Origin: Enterobacter sp. Bisph1
GTDB taxonomy: Bacteria > Pseudomonadota > Gammaproteobacteria > Enterobacterales > Enterobacteriaceae
Direction: 5' to 3'
NCBI RefSeq assembly: GCF_000814905.1
Contig: NZ_JXAG01000028.1
Coordinates: 60,536 to 124,535, forward strand
DNA: 64,000 bases
Part shown: positions 1-11,000 of the stretch, one piece after another
Numbering within the stretch: position 1 is the first letter of the stretch
How the letters are laid out: each line of letters opens with the position of its first letter
Notes under the pieces: model-generated
The model's input: only the letters and a program-made list of their open reading frames with translations
Told to the model about the DNA's origin: nothing
The model's database searches: none
Made by a program: the position numbers and the translations under genes

Positions 1-777
1 CAGCAGGCGCTGGAAGAGTGCGGTTTGCCCGCCGGTGCGGTGCAGGCGATTGAAAGCCCGGATCGCGCGCTGGTGAATGAAATGCTGCGTATGGATAAGT
101 ATATCGACATGCTGATCCCGCGCGGTGGTGCAGGCTTGCATAAGCTGTGTCGCGAACAGTCGACGATCCCGGTGATCACCGGCGGCATTGGCGTCTGCCA
201 TATTTTTGTTGATGACTCGGCAGAGATCGCGCCGGCATTAAACATTATCGTTAACGCCAAAACCCAGCGCCCCAGCACCTGCAATACCGTAGAAACCCTG
301 CTGGTGCATCAGGACATTGCGCAGCAATTTTTACCTGCCCTGAGCCAGCAAATGGCACAGAGCGGCGTGACGCTGCATGCGGATGAGCAGGCGCTGGCGC
401 TGCTGAAAAGCGGTCCGGCGAAGGTGGAAGCGGTGAAAGCGGAGCAGTATGACGACGAATTTTTGTCGCTCGATCTGAACGTGAAAATTGTCGCCGATCT
501 CGATGATGCCATTGCCCATATTCGCCAGCACGGCACCCAGCACTCGGACGCTATCCTGACGCGCACATTGCGTAACGCCGATCGCTTTATCAACGAAGTA
601 GACTCATCGGCGGTTTATGTGAATGCTTCAACGCGCTTTACCGACGGCGGACAGTTTGGCCTTGGGGCGGAAGTGGCGGTCAGCACGCAGAAGCTACACG
701 CGCGCGGCCCGATGGGGCTGGAAGCCTTGACCACCTATAAGTGGATTGGTTACGGCGACGATACTATTCGTGCTTAA
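1..777 (+). CDS. proA: Gamma-glutamyl phosphate reductase, C-terminal part
   Basis: This is the C-terminal 258 residues of ProA, the NADPH-dependent enzyme that reduces gamma-glutamyl phosphate to glutamate semialdehyde, the second step of proline synthesis in the cytoplasm. The frame is open from base 1, so the start lies outside the window. The aldehyde-dehydrogenase-type catalytic cysteine sits in the motif [10 protein letters not shown], and the C-terminal [15 protein letters not shown] is typical of the family. E. coli also has thrW directly after proA, which supports the call. The visible frame has no interruption. Confidence 0.97.
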   Translation, partial: QQALEECGLPAGAVQAIESPDRALVNEMLRMDKYIDMLIPRGGAGLHKLCREQSTIPVITGGIGVCHIFVDDSAEIAPALNIIVNAKTQRPSTCNTVETLLVHQDIAQQFLPALSQQMAQSGVTLHADEQALALLKSGPAKVEAVKAEQYDDEFLSLDLNVKIVADLDDAIAHIRQHGTQHSDAILTRTLRNADRFINEVDSSAVYVNASTRFTDGGQFGLGAEVAVSTQKLHARGPMGLEALTTYKWIGYGDDTIRA

Positions 778-785
778 TTGAAAAA

Positions 786-836
786 GGGTGATGCAAAAGT
801 AGCCGGTTGATTCCCAGGGGCATTGACGCATCACCC
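786..836. terminator. Long hairpin after proA
   Basis: GGGTGATGC (786-794) pairs perfectly with GCATCACCC (828-836) across a 33-nt loop, starting about 10 bases after the proA stop. There is no T-run on the plus strand after the stem, so this is not a standard intrinsic terminator. It may be a transcript end or processing structure, or form part of the thrW promoter region. The stem is seen directly; its role is inferred. Confidence 0.4.
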
Positions 837-888
837 GCTTAGTTTTAACCTTCTACACCGTGATTCACGTTCGTGAACGCATCGCAGG

Positions 889-964
889 GCCGATATAGCT
901 CAGTTGGTAGAGCAGCGCATTCGTAATGCGAAGGTCGTAGGTTCGACTCCTATTATCGGCACCA
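889..964 (+). tRNA. thrW: tRNA-Thr (anticodon CGT)
   Basis: This is a 76-nt tRNA with encoded CCA. The acceptor strands GCCGATA and TATCGGC pair, the D-arm contains AGCTCAGTTGGTAGAGC, the anticodon is CGT (reads ACG), and the T-loop contains GGTTCGACTCC. Its position after proA matches E. coli thrW, a known attachment site for CP4-6 and for serotype-converting phages. The integrase remnant beginning 15 bases downstream on the opposite strand agrees with use of this tRNA 3' end as attB. I found no second copy of the tRNA 3' end in the window, so the other island boundary is not defined. Confidence 0.98.
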
Positions 965-978
965 CTAACCACGCGGGT

Positions 979-1386
979 TCACGCGATATTAACCAGTTCA
1001 GCAAAAGCGCCTTGTGCCATATTTGTGCCATTCCCCGCCAGGAATGCATCAATTTGCATGGTGTGCTGCGTCAGGCGATTAGGTGCAAGATGTGCATAAC
1101 GCTGAACCATCTCTATGCTTTCCCATCCTCCCATTTCCTGTACTGCGCTCAGTGGTACGCCGGATTGAACAAGCCAGCTTGCCCAGGTGTATCGCAGATC
1201 GTGGAAGCGGAAATTTTCTATGCCCGCCCGTCTTAATGCTGCGCGCCATGCTGTGTTAGCGTCATAGCGCATTTTCATGACTACCGGCGACTTCGTTCCG
1301 TCTGGATTTGTGCTTCGGGGTCGGCGTCCGATGTGCTCATTGAACTGGCAAAGCCAACAGGTTCGAACCGTATCTGTATCCCGACG
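979..1386 (-). pseudogene. Tyrosine-recombinase integrase, C-terminal remnant
   Basis: About 130 residues of the catalytic domain of a phage tyrosine integrase remain. The C-terminal part has the box [16 protein letters not shown] (catalytic Arg and His), then GGWES, then the nucleophile tyrosine in QRYAHLAP. The N-terminal arm-binding and core-binding domains, and the first catalytic Arg, are missing. An ATG exists at 1278, but integrase-like sequence continues upstream in the same frame to about 1386, where it abuts tailspike remnant sequence. The gene is therefore truncated by a deletion rather than starting there. Facing thrW, it is the expected int-next-to-att arrangement of a decayed prophage and cannot encode an active recombinase. 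Confidence 0.85.
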
Positions 1387-2299
1387 GGGGAATCACTTAT
1401 ATCATACCTATCAACAATGCGAGGTATAGACCCCCGGATGCCGCCTTTTAATTATAAAGACTCAGATGATTTAGCAACCCGAACGGCATCAATACAGGCT
1501 GCATTAGCTTATTGCAATACCAACAAGTTTGGATTGTTCCAAAATGGTGTTTATGATGTCGATCATTTGATTTTATCGAACCATTCAGATTATGTGATTA
1601 TGTGATTATGGGTAGTGGAGGGTTCATTTGCCGAGGAAATGCCATTTCTGCAATAGAAATGAAAAATTGCAGAAACATAACGTGGAGTCCTGTTATATCG
1701 ATAAATAATGCCGGGCTATTCAGCTATGGTTTAAAAGGCTGGGGTGATAGTACCATAGGAACATCTCTAAACACTTTCGGCTTGATTATGGTTGGTTTTC
1801 CTATACCTTTTAGATTTGGGGACGAAAACTATCCAGATGCTTTATGTTCTGAAATGGTAGTTATACATTTAACTGCCGAAGAGTAGTCGAACTATACGGA
1901 TTCCAAACTGTTATTGAGTTTAATGGATATCGGATGATTGGCAATGGTGATGATTCCGTTGGCTACAATACCAATGGCATAACCACGCTATTTGGTGGCA
2001 TACTACATATCAACGGTGGTGATATGATGCAAATAACTGACTCATTGAGTCAAACGTTCCAGTCCTTTCCTGGTAATTTGATTTTAATAAATATAATGGA
2101 CCATGCGTTTCTTTATTTGGTTAGAGCAAGATAATAGTCTGATCATTGAGTATTATAACAAAGATTCGGGTGTATTTACCGTATCTAAAGGAGGGTTGAG
2201 GTGTGTCTGTATATACGTACAGTAGATGCTGGTTCAAGCCACGCGAATTCAACACTATATGCGATGATCGGCATATCCATGTCTGTAGCAAAGACTTGA
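1380..2299 (+). pseudogene. Phage tailspike-like gene, multiply frameshifted
   Basis: Successive reading frames make one continuous tailspike-type protein of the parallel beta-helix class. Segments include [20 protein letters not shown], then GSGGFICRGNAISAIE with NCRNITW, then FNGYRMIGNGDDSVGY, then IRTVDAGSSHANSTLY. Frames change near 1600 (an extra 8-bp repeat unit), near 1880, near 2120 and near 2210, so no full product can be made. Tailspikes bind and often cleave host O-antigen or capsule. The AT-rich composition and neighbouring integrase remnant indicate prophage origin. The family call rests on recall of P22-like and colanidase-type tailspikes and is less certain than the frameshifts. 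The sequence from 2300 to 2558 is AT-rich, perhaps more decayed tailspike, and shows no gene. Confidence 0.7.
1588..1611 (+). repeat. 8-bp tandem triplication inside the tailspike remnant
   Basis: The unit GATTATGT occurs twice (1588-1595, 1596-1603) and is followed by GATTATGG (1604-1611). Removing one 8-bp unit restores one frame across the junction, joining ...SDYVIM to GSGGFICRGN. The repeat expansion is therefore the likely cause of the first frameshift. Confidence 0.8.
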
Positions 2300-2558
2300 G
2301 GAGATCTCAGATTAATATATGGATTTATGTATTTGGGGAACTTGGATGAGAGGACCGCTAAAAGTCATAGGTACCAAAACGGAAGGAAAACTTTCAATGC
2401 ATACTCAAAGAACGAAGATCATTTTACTAATCTTTAAAGTAATTACTTGAATTTATTGATTTTTTTTGCCGCCGTTAACTTGGCGACCAGTTGACCTGAT
2501 GAAATTTATAATGTAGATTTTTGTAAATCCTCATTTATGTATTTAGGAACCTAAGAAA

Positions 2559-3581
2559 TTGGAAAGACAGCACAATAATTCATTTGATTATATACGGCAT
2601 TTAGCTGCCATCTTGGTGCTAGTGAGTCATCACTTTGCTTTATATGGTGGGGAAGAGCCTCTCTTTTTCGGTTACACGAAACTTGGTACGGCTTGCGTTA
2701 TAGCTTTTTTCTGCATATCAGGTTACCTCATTACCGCTAGTTACTGCTCAAGCGAATCCATGCTTTCTTATGCACGCAAAAGAGTTTTAAGGATTTTCCC
2801 TGCATTAGTTACTTGCTCAATTTTAATGACAGTTGTGGCGTGCACTTTTTTCGGATCATTATCGCCGGTAAATTATTGGTCAACCATACAACCATTCCAT
2901 AATATAATTAAATTCTCTCTTCTTGACGCGTCAGGTCATGGAGAGATTACTAACTATTTTGCTGCAAACTATCGCTTCCCAAACGCCTTGAACGGAAGTT
3001 TATGGACTTTATTTTATGAAGTCTTTGACTATGTTGCAATTGCATTTACTCTTTTTATATTCTATAAGTCTAAATTAGTAGGCGCCTCATTATTGCTTAT
3101 CGGTTCAATTTCTCTTCAGTTTGTATTGTTAAAATTTAATGTTAACCAGCCACTTATAGATAGGTCGACTATTCTAACTATACCATTTGCGGTGGGATCG
3201 ATAGTTTATCTTTGCAAGCATAGGCTTGATAATACTCGCGCATGGTTATTTCTGGCGTTAGCATCTATTGTTGCGATTATTTTGTTTTCTAAACATGGTG
3301 ATGAGAGAGATATAGTATTTTTCTTTGCATTTTCAGTTTTCATTTTATCATTGTGTTCATTAATTAAAAACAAATTGAGTAAATTGAATGTTGATTATTC
3401 GTATGGTATATACATATACGCATACCCAATACAGCAATTAGTTATAAATGAATTAGGATTTACTTTTTTAACATCTATGATAATTTCACTTATTCTTACA
3501 GTGCTATTTGCGTCGTTTTCATGGCACTTTATAGAAAGTAAAGCCTTACTTCTGAAGAAAAGAGAAAGGGTGTTTTCATAA
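2559..3581 (+). CDS. Acyltransferase 3 family membrane protein (O-acetyltransferase type)
   Basis: A 340-residue polytopic inner-membrane protein of the OafA/Oac (Acyltransferase_3) family, which transfers acyl groups, usually acetyl, to lipopolysaccharide sugars or other surface glycans. The N-terminus has the family motif FDYIRHLAAILVLVSHH, with the catalytic-type Arg/His region. About ten hydrophobic segments follow, with a Lys/Arg-rich C-terminus. The start is a TTG with AGGA about 8 bases upstream. It is AT-rich, unlike the core genes, and lies beside tailspike and integrase remnants. In Sf6-like prophages an oac gene occupies this place and changes host serotype, so O-antigen modification is the likely role, but the substrate is unknown. 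The frame is intact although its phage neighbours are broken. Confidence 0.85.
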   Translation: MERQHNNSFDYIRHLAAILVLVSHHFALYGGEEPLFFGYTKLGTACVIAFFCISGYLITASYCSSESMLSYARKRVLRIFPALVTCSILMTVVACTFFGSLSPVNYWSTIQPFHNIIKFSLLDASGHGEITNYFAANYRFPNALNGSLWTLFYEVFDYVAIAFTLFIFYKSKLVGASLLLIGSISLQFVLLKFNVNQPLIDRSTILTIPFAVGSIVYLCKHRLDNTRAWLFLALASIVAIILFSKHGDERDIVFFFAFSVFILSLCSLIKNKLSKLNVDYSYGIYIYAYPIQQLVINELGFTFLTSMIISLILTVLFASFSWHFIESKALLLKKRERVFS

Positions 3582-3771
3582 CTCGTGGTTGGGTAAATAT
3601 TTCTAAAACAGTCAACTGTAGCGTTATTAGACGTGGCTATAAAGTGAGAATCTACTAAGTGTTTTAGAAGATTCTCATCATAAGAACTGATGCAAGACGT
3701 CAATTGATGATGCTAACCAGCAATGCTGATTGAGGGGGACAAGTTTCACACGTCATCTGTTTCATACAATG

Positions 3772-5040
3772 TCATAGCGCACGTTCAAGGTCCGGATAGA
3801 GCATTTCGCTAATATATTGGTGTGTCATCGTCGTCGGATGCATATTATCCCAAAACATATAAGCTGCTTTCGTTTTCACACAGTCCGCTGTGGGTTTTCT
3901 GCCGGTGAAGTAATCGATTTTTGATCCTGACATTTTAAGGCAAGTATCTTTATTATTAGCGTAGCCATATTCAACGGGGTTATTGATGAGCTTTTCAAAG
4001 TAGGTAAAAAGATCCGCTGTGATAAATTTTACTTCAGGGTGGTCCTTTTTAAGCGAAGTGACAAGCGCAGTGAGCATATTATTAAAGGTATAGACATTTT
4101 GCTGTAATAGTTTTTTTTCATATTCACTCCGGCTTTGCACTGCGGGGACTTTTGAAAAATCCGGTAGGGTGAACAGAACAATCTGCTTCGCCCCATCAGC
4201 AATGAGTCGGGGGATCTCCGTAGAATAGTTTCCGATAATTTCTTCGGGTTTTTTTCTATCATTAATTAGATCATTACCGCCGAAAAAGATAAAAAAAAGT
4301 GTTTTATCAATAGCATAACCTTTAGAATATCTGGCGTATGCCTCGAAGGAATCCATTTGCTGATGTAGGCCATAGAAAATAATGCCCTTCCCACTTTCAG
4401 CATTCCCGGTAGCCCAGGTATAATCGGGAATAGTAATATGTTTCCTGACCAAATACTCATGCCAGATTAATCCATTGCTAAAATGGCCGAAGTACCAGGA
4501 TGTTCTGTTTGGCACCGTTCCATAAGAGCCATTATAAACATTGATTGTATCTGACAAGCTATCGCCAAAAATGACCATTCGGTCCAACTCGGTACTGCCG
4601 ACCTTTACAACTGGCAAATCATCTCCTTGACTCCAGAAAGTATAGTAATATGAAAGACTAAAATCGGCGGCATAAGGGTATATATCCGAGAATGTTACGC
4701 CAGATTTAGTTAGGGTGTCGTAGCAGACATTATACAAATCCTGTGCGCTGGCCTGCGTAAAGAACATATTGGCCAGCAGCGCATCGGAATACCACTTACC
4801 GTGAACAATCGCGTACTTGTTATCCTTGTGCCCCCACATCCATGACGAGGAGACATCATAGGGTCGGTCAATATATTTGCGGTAGGCACATTTGATATAG
4901 GTGTAATCATGGTTCTGTGCGGCGGGTGACGCTGAATCTTCTGGCGGTTTAATCGTCGTGCTCGATATTACATCTGCATACGTTATGGTCGGGATAACAC
5001 ATACTAACAACGCAAAGCACTTTGTTACGGATTTTTTCAT
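3772..5040 (-). CDS. Secreted GDSL phospholipase, thermolabile hemolysin type
   Basis: A 422-residue secreted lipase closely resembling the Vibrio thermolabile/lecithin-dependent hemolysin (phospholipase A/GCAT) family. A signal peptide covers residues 1-22 (cleavage after TITYA). The N-terminal domain (about 45-145) has the family feature YTYIKCAYR and a W-rich stretch. The SGNH catalytic domain follows: FGDSLSD (Ser161), FSNG, GGND (Asn256) and DNMHPTT (Asp398, His401), which gives a complete triad. A strong ribosome site, AAGGAGAGG, precedes the ATG. The family hydrolyses or transacylates phospholipids in host membranes. It is uncommon in enterobacteria, lies in AT-rich DNA next to prophage remnants, and was probably acquired horizontally. 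Exact substrate is not determinable here. Confidence 0.92.
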   Translation of the reverse strand: MKKSVTKCFALLVCVIPTITYADVISSTTIKPPEDSASPAAQNHDYTYIKCAYRKYIDRPYDVSSSWMWGHKDNKYAIVHGKWYSDALLANMFFTQASAQDLYNVCYDTLTKSGVTFSDIYPYAADFSLSYYYTFWSQGDDLPVVKVGSTELDRMVIFGDSLSDTINVYNGSYGTVPNRTSWYFGHFSNGLIWHEYLVRKHITIPDYTWATGNAESGKGIIFYGLHQQMDSFEAYARYSKGYAIDKTLFFIFFGGNDLINDRKKPEEIIGNYSTEIPRLIADGAKQIVLFTLPDFSKVPAVQSRSEYEKKLLQQNVYTFNNMLTALVTSLKKDHPEVKFITADLFTYFEKLINNPVEYGYANNKDTCLKMSGSKIDYFTGRKPTADCVKTKAAYMFWDNMHPTTMTHQYISEMLYPDLERAL

Positions 5041-5878
5041 TTGCCTCTCCTTGGTTATTCGGTAGTGTTGATAACGTTGACCTTAAATCCCGGATGGAAA
5101 CGTTATTTATTGAAATTAAGGTTGTAATTATTCAGAATTAATCACACAATAAGTCAATTTCTTTATAATATCTCAATGTAGCGACTAATGAGGAGTTACA
5201 GGCTTTATTTGCAATTTGTCTCGTTAATGAGAACAGTAACGTGCAAGGGAATATTTATCATTTTAGGAGGGGTAAAAAAAGCCATTTTGAGAAATTGTTT
5301 ATGTTTATTTTTTAAGTAGTTGTGCAAAATAATTAAATTCAGGGTTATAGTCAGAGTCGAAATACATATGTCTTTCGAAGATATAGCGTTCCGGGAAAGG
5401 GCTGGGAATGAAATCAAAAATATTTTGATTCTATATCGATAAAAAAGCTTAATTGCTACTGTACGTTCTAACTCTTAAATTGAATGACGTAAAGCCGAAG
5501 GTGTTAAAAATAGCGCTTCGGATGCTTTAAAATAACTCTTTTCCTCTGTTAATTTTATAAAATGGTTGATTTTTCTGGGAAAACATTTTTCTATCTCCTT
5601 GGGTTATTATCATAAATAAAAATAATATATGATACGTTCTAAAACATCGATATTGATCGATTTTTCAAGTGAATTTAATAATCTTTATTTATTAATCTTT
5701 TGCAAAATAAAGGCTGTTAGGGAATATAAAATTAACACTGTTTAATTTTTGGTGGTGATGGTTCTTGACAGTATTTAATTTTTTTTCTGTATTAATTAAA
5801 AATATTTCCTTTATGACCTGTGAGTAATTAGTTGCGGTGCCAGATTTAAAGTGTAATTAATACTCTTTAAGGAGACGG
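5041..5878. other. AT-rich intergenic region
   Basis: About 840 bases of strongly AT-rich sequence lie upstream of the phospholipase gene. I see no convincing gene: the longest open frames lack ribosome sites and family features. The part next to 5041 must hold the phospholipase promoter. The composition is that of H-NS-silenced foreign DNA, which is inference. Confidence 0.6.
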
Positions 5879-6040
5879 CTATTTATTTGATTTATCAATA
5901 AAGTCTCTAACGGTTTTACCGTTCTTCACGCGCTCAAGCTCAGCCTCATAAAACACAAGGGCATACTCAAGGAGACCAGCAGAAAGCGCTCGGTCTATAA
6001 CATGGATGGGAAGAAGGTAGCAGGCTGAAAGACTTTTCAT
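5879..6040 (-). CDS. Small hypothetical protein, 53 residues
   Basis: A short complete frame begins ATG AAA AGT and ends TAG. The predicted peptide MKSLSACYLLPIHVIDRA... is amphipathic, with a charged second half (YEAELERVKNGKTVRDFIDK) that reads like a helical domain. No good ribosome site precedes the ATG, and an in-frame stop lies two codons upstream. I do not recognise it. It may be a leftover phage or plasmid gene at the edge of the AT-rich region or a fragment of a larger gene. Its codon use looks more coding-like than the flanking AT-rich DNA. Confidence 0.35.
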   Translation of the reverse strand: MKSLSACYLLPIHVIDRALSAGLLEYALVFYEAELERVKNGKTVRDFIDKSNK

Positions 6041-6073
6041 CAGTTAGTATTGCCAGGGTGCGGGTGAGGGAAA

Positions 6074-6097
6074 GCCCGGCGCTATCAAGCTCCGGGC
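6074..6097 (-). terminator. Hairpin at the 3' end of the esterase gene
   Basis: GCCCGG (6074-6079) pairs with CCGGGC (6092-6097) around a 12-nt loop, just past the esterase stop codon on the minus strand. A clear T-run is lacking, so termination strength is uncertain. Confidence 0.5.
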
Positions 6098-6105
6098 GCA
6101 CCACC

Positions 6106-7368
<1,263 letters not shown>

Positions 7369-7504
7369 TCACCGGCGCTTTCGCCGATAACCGCTATCTA
7401 CGATTTTATAAGAAAATGCGGGGAGTGCAGGGGATACAGTCTGCTGAATATTATGGCATGGGGTTGAGGTTATTCAGGGCCGCTTCCGCCGCCCTGAACC
7501 TGAA

Positions 7505-7852
7505 CTACTTTTTCTTATTGAGCATCGCCTGTAAATCGGCAAAAGGATTATAGGTGGCTTTACCGACATCATTTTGCGCATCTTCACCCGCTACCACCGT
7601 GGTGCCATACTGGTCCGCTTCGGTGTATTTAGAGTGTTCGTGATCATGACAAAACAGGCACAACAACTCCCAGTTACTGCCATCTTCCGGGTTATTGGTA
7701 TGATCGTGATCGATATGGTGGACCGTTAACTCACGCAGATTGGAGTAAACAAACTCTCGCGAGCAGCGCCCGCATACCCATGGATAGATTTTTAACGCTT
7801 TTTCGCGGTAGCCGCTTTCCAGCCGCGCATAGTTTTTCGGGATCAGAGCCAT
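7505..7852 (-). CDS. yajD: HNH nuclease family protein YajD
   Basis: A 115-residue protein matching E. coli YajD. The zinc-binding and catalytic HNH elements are visible: CGRC near residue 27, VHHIDHDHTNNP (the HNH His-Asn core), and LCLFCHDHEH. Family members are small HNH nucleases of unproven cellular role. In E. coli yajD lies near secF and tsx, so its place here beside the RHS gene is a relocation or an extra copy. It is separated from the RHS gene by about 210 bases and a hairpin and looks like an independent unit. Confidence 0.85.
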   Translation of the reverse strand: MALIPKNYARLESGYREKALKIYPWVCGRCSREFVYSNLRELTVHHIDHDHTNNPEDGSNWELLCLFCHDHEHSKYTEADQYGTTVVAGEDAQNDVGKATYNPFADLQAMLNKKK

Positions 7853-8010
7853 TGTCGAGGTTACCTGTTAAAAGGGAATATTTTGCAGCAGGCTAGCCTT
7901 TTTTACCCGGCAGTTCAAATAGCATGCAAAACGGGCTGTTCACTCAAGGTGAAATGGGGCGTTGAGGTTGCAAGGAAGGCCGGCTTACCTGGAAAGTGTG
8001 TTAACAATGA

Positions 8011-8041
8011 CAGCAGCCTGCAGAAACTTCAAAGGCTGCTG
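8011..8041 (-). terminator. Hairpin downstream of the RHS gene
   Basis: CAGCAGCCT (8011-8019) pairs with AGGCTGCTG (8033-8041): a 9-bp perfect stem with a 13-nt loop, 22 bases past the RHS stop on the minus strand. There is no strong T-run, but the position suits the end of the long RHS transcript. Confidence 0.5.
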
Positions 8042-8063
8042 CCATAAACTCACAGAGGGATCG

Positions 8064-11000
8064 CTACAATCGTGTGGAAACTAACGGCTGCCTTCTGCGC
8101 TCAGCGGAAAAAAAGTTTATATCCTGCAGCATAACGTTGTCCGCCGTGGTGACTTGATAGATATATTTGCTGTGTCGCCATGCCCTGGCCATTGAGCCCA
8201 AACCCAGCGCGACGCCGCCGCCCCAAAAAGCCAAACCCGCAATGCCAAGCAGTTCTGCGTTTTCTTCCTCAGCCGAATCAGCCTCAACGGTGACACTCGC
8301 ATAACCGATAGCAAAAACAATGCTTGTGCCCATCATAGCGGCATCATAGCGTGAATTTATACCGACAGCGCTGCTAATAAAATGGCCTGTACCAAACGTT
8401 GATACTGTCCTTTCAGCCACCTCTTTGCCTCTATTTCTGAAAAAGCTCATTACCGCACCGCTAAACCCGAATGGAATACCCGCCAAGCCTAAAGCAAGGT
8501 TCGTGAAATTCAGGGCGCGTGATGCAACAGGATTAGATTCTGACGTAGCCGCTGAGGCAACGGCAAACACATTGGTAACAACCGTATTCGTCGCAGTAAA
8601 TATACCCATTTTCCCTTTAACAGCTATCGTCGCTATGGCCACAGATTTTGCAGCCACCGCGGGAATAGCGGCTCCCAGCGTAAAAATAGCCATCAAAATG
8701 CCGATGGCGCCTAACGCGATGCTGGAGATTGCGGTATCGCTTAAATGGCCGCTTGGGTCAACGTTATTGATAGGATCATTAAAGGTGTAAACATATGGAT
8801 TGATGCCTCCCTGACCAAACGGGCTCCAGTTATCGGGGCTGTGAAAACGCATCAGGACCGGGTTATAAACGCGATAGCCGTTGCCGAGGAAATACCATCC
8901 CGTGACCGGGTCAGGCTGAGCGCCGCTAATACCGGGAATAAAGGCCATAAGACTGCGGTGACCAAATGGCATGCTAAAAAGGTGCTGAGTGCCGTTTGCT
9001 GAGCGAATCAGGTTCGGGACATCGTTGGTTAACAAGCCGTAACTATGATGGGTTTCCTGCCCATGGCTATTTTCTGTATGGCCTAATCGGCACAGGCTGC
9101 CGTCATTCAGCCAGGTAAGATCGGTATTGTTGATATGGGCATTCGACATCCTTTTACCGCTATAAAAATAGTGGTTATGCCGATTCCCGGGGACTTCCTG
9201 GCTAATCAGGACATCATGGGCATTGTATCTGTAACGGCAGACCAGCTGATTATTAGCGCTCCTTACCTCCGACAAACGGTTTTTAGCATCGTAAATCAGC
9301 GTTTGGCCTTTTTCATCACGCGTCAGATTGCCGTTGGCATCATATTGCAGGCTGATACGTTGGCCATTCTCGATAATTGTCATTAACTGTGTCGGATCGG
9401 CGGCGTTAAATTCATAAACCGCAGAAAGGGTTTGGGAACCATACACACTGTCCGTGCGGATAATATTTCCCCAGCGGTCATAATGATAGCGTTGTTCAGA
9501 AAGCGGCGTTCCTGCAGAATTACGCGGTACATTTCGACCAGAACATTGATATCTGCTTAAACGAGCGCAGTTGTCATAGGTAAAAATTTCCCTGAGCACC
9601 AGTCCGTTTTCCTGCATTTCGCGCGTACTGATCTTACCGTCGGCGGTATAGGCCATGGTTAATACCGCGCTGGAGTCATTTGAAACGTAGGTTCTGCTAA
9701 TTTCCCGACTAAATTCGTCGTAGCGAATAGTGGTCACCAGGTTTGCTGCGGTACCGCGCATATCAATGGTGGTTTTACGGCCGAAGCTGTCATAACGATA
9801 AAGCGCTTCCTGCGCGCCCTGACGTGTACTGGTCAGACGGCCGAAATTATCATACTGGTAAGTATGAATCCTGTCCCGACTGTCACGGTTACGTTGCACG
9901 CGTCCCGCCATGGTAAAGCGGTAGGCATTTGAAGAGAGTGAGCGGCCTGCTTCGACGGTGCTCTCTTCTTGCAGCAACCCCGAGGGGAAATACGTTAATT
10001 GTGAGCTAACAGCAGCTTCCCGCGCATGAATTAACTTTCCGGTATTTGCCCCGTAATCAAAATCCTGCGTAATGCTGGAGGTGCGGATCTGCGTGATGGC
10101 ATTGTTTAAGACGTGCGCATAACGTCTTATTTGCTCGCGATTATCCGGCGTAGTAATCGTTTCTGGTAGCGTTCCACCCGCACGATAAGCATAGCGTAGC
10201 GTTCTGTTACCCACGCGATGCCGGGTGATTCTGAGTAAGCCATCACGGGCCGCTTCGGCAAATTGATGGCCCTGAACCGAAATAGATGAAACAGCCTCTG
10301 CGTCGGTGAAGGTGCTATGAGGCGTATCGATTTGGGTGCCATCGGGTAAGGTTTTACTCACCCGACGATCAAAGTGATCCCAGGTAAAATGGGTGCTGTG
10401 ATTATGGGTATCCGTTTCGCTGATCCTGCGGCCAAATCCATCGTAGGTGAACGTCCTGCGCGCATGAACCGTGCCATTCACATTCAGCAATGAAACGGAC
10501 TCTTCCTCATCGAAAAGGTTATATTGGGTCTGGACCATTGAAAGGCCTTGTAAACCTTTTAAGGCGGTTTTACTTACCGGATCCTGACTATCAATTTCAA
10601 CGCGACCGTCATTGTAAGTGGTTCTGGCAAGGTTACCCCAGCCATCGTATTCAAAATGTTTAACGCTTGATAACGGCGTGGTTAAACGGCGCAGGCCGGC
10701 AGCATTAAGATCCCATGCCCAATCAACGTCGCTTTCGGTAACCACTTGCCCCAGTGAATTATAGGTCCTGGTTTTTATCTCCCGGAAAGTACCATTATAA
10801 TTTTGACTGATTACGGCATCGTCATCCTGGGCTAATACCTGACAGACTCGGCCTAAACCATCATACCGGTACTGATGGCTAACGCCGCCGGTGTCGGTTT
10901 CTGTCAGCATCGGCCAGGTATTTGTCGAATTTGCCGTCGGATAGGAATAAGTAAAGCGTTTGCGCTCAGGGGTTGAATTGCCGGTTGAGATACTCTTTTG

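Noticed and set aside
904..1236. Open frame on the plus strand across the tRNA-Thr gene
   Set aside because: It starts inside thrW and runs antisense to the integrase remnant; no ribosome site or family feature.
3395..3703. Open frame antisense to the end of the acyltransferase gene
   Set aside because: Overlaps a well-supported gene and has no recognisable features.
5205..5417. 70-codon frame in the AT-rich region upstream of the phospholipase
   Set aside because: Low-complexity AT-rich translation without ribosome site.
7505..7852. yajD as immunity gene for the RHS protein
   Set aside because: It is a recognisable HNH-family housekeeping-type protein, separated by a hairpin, and does not look like an immunity protein.
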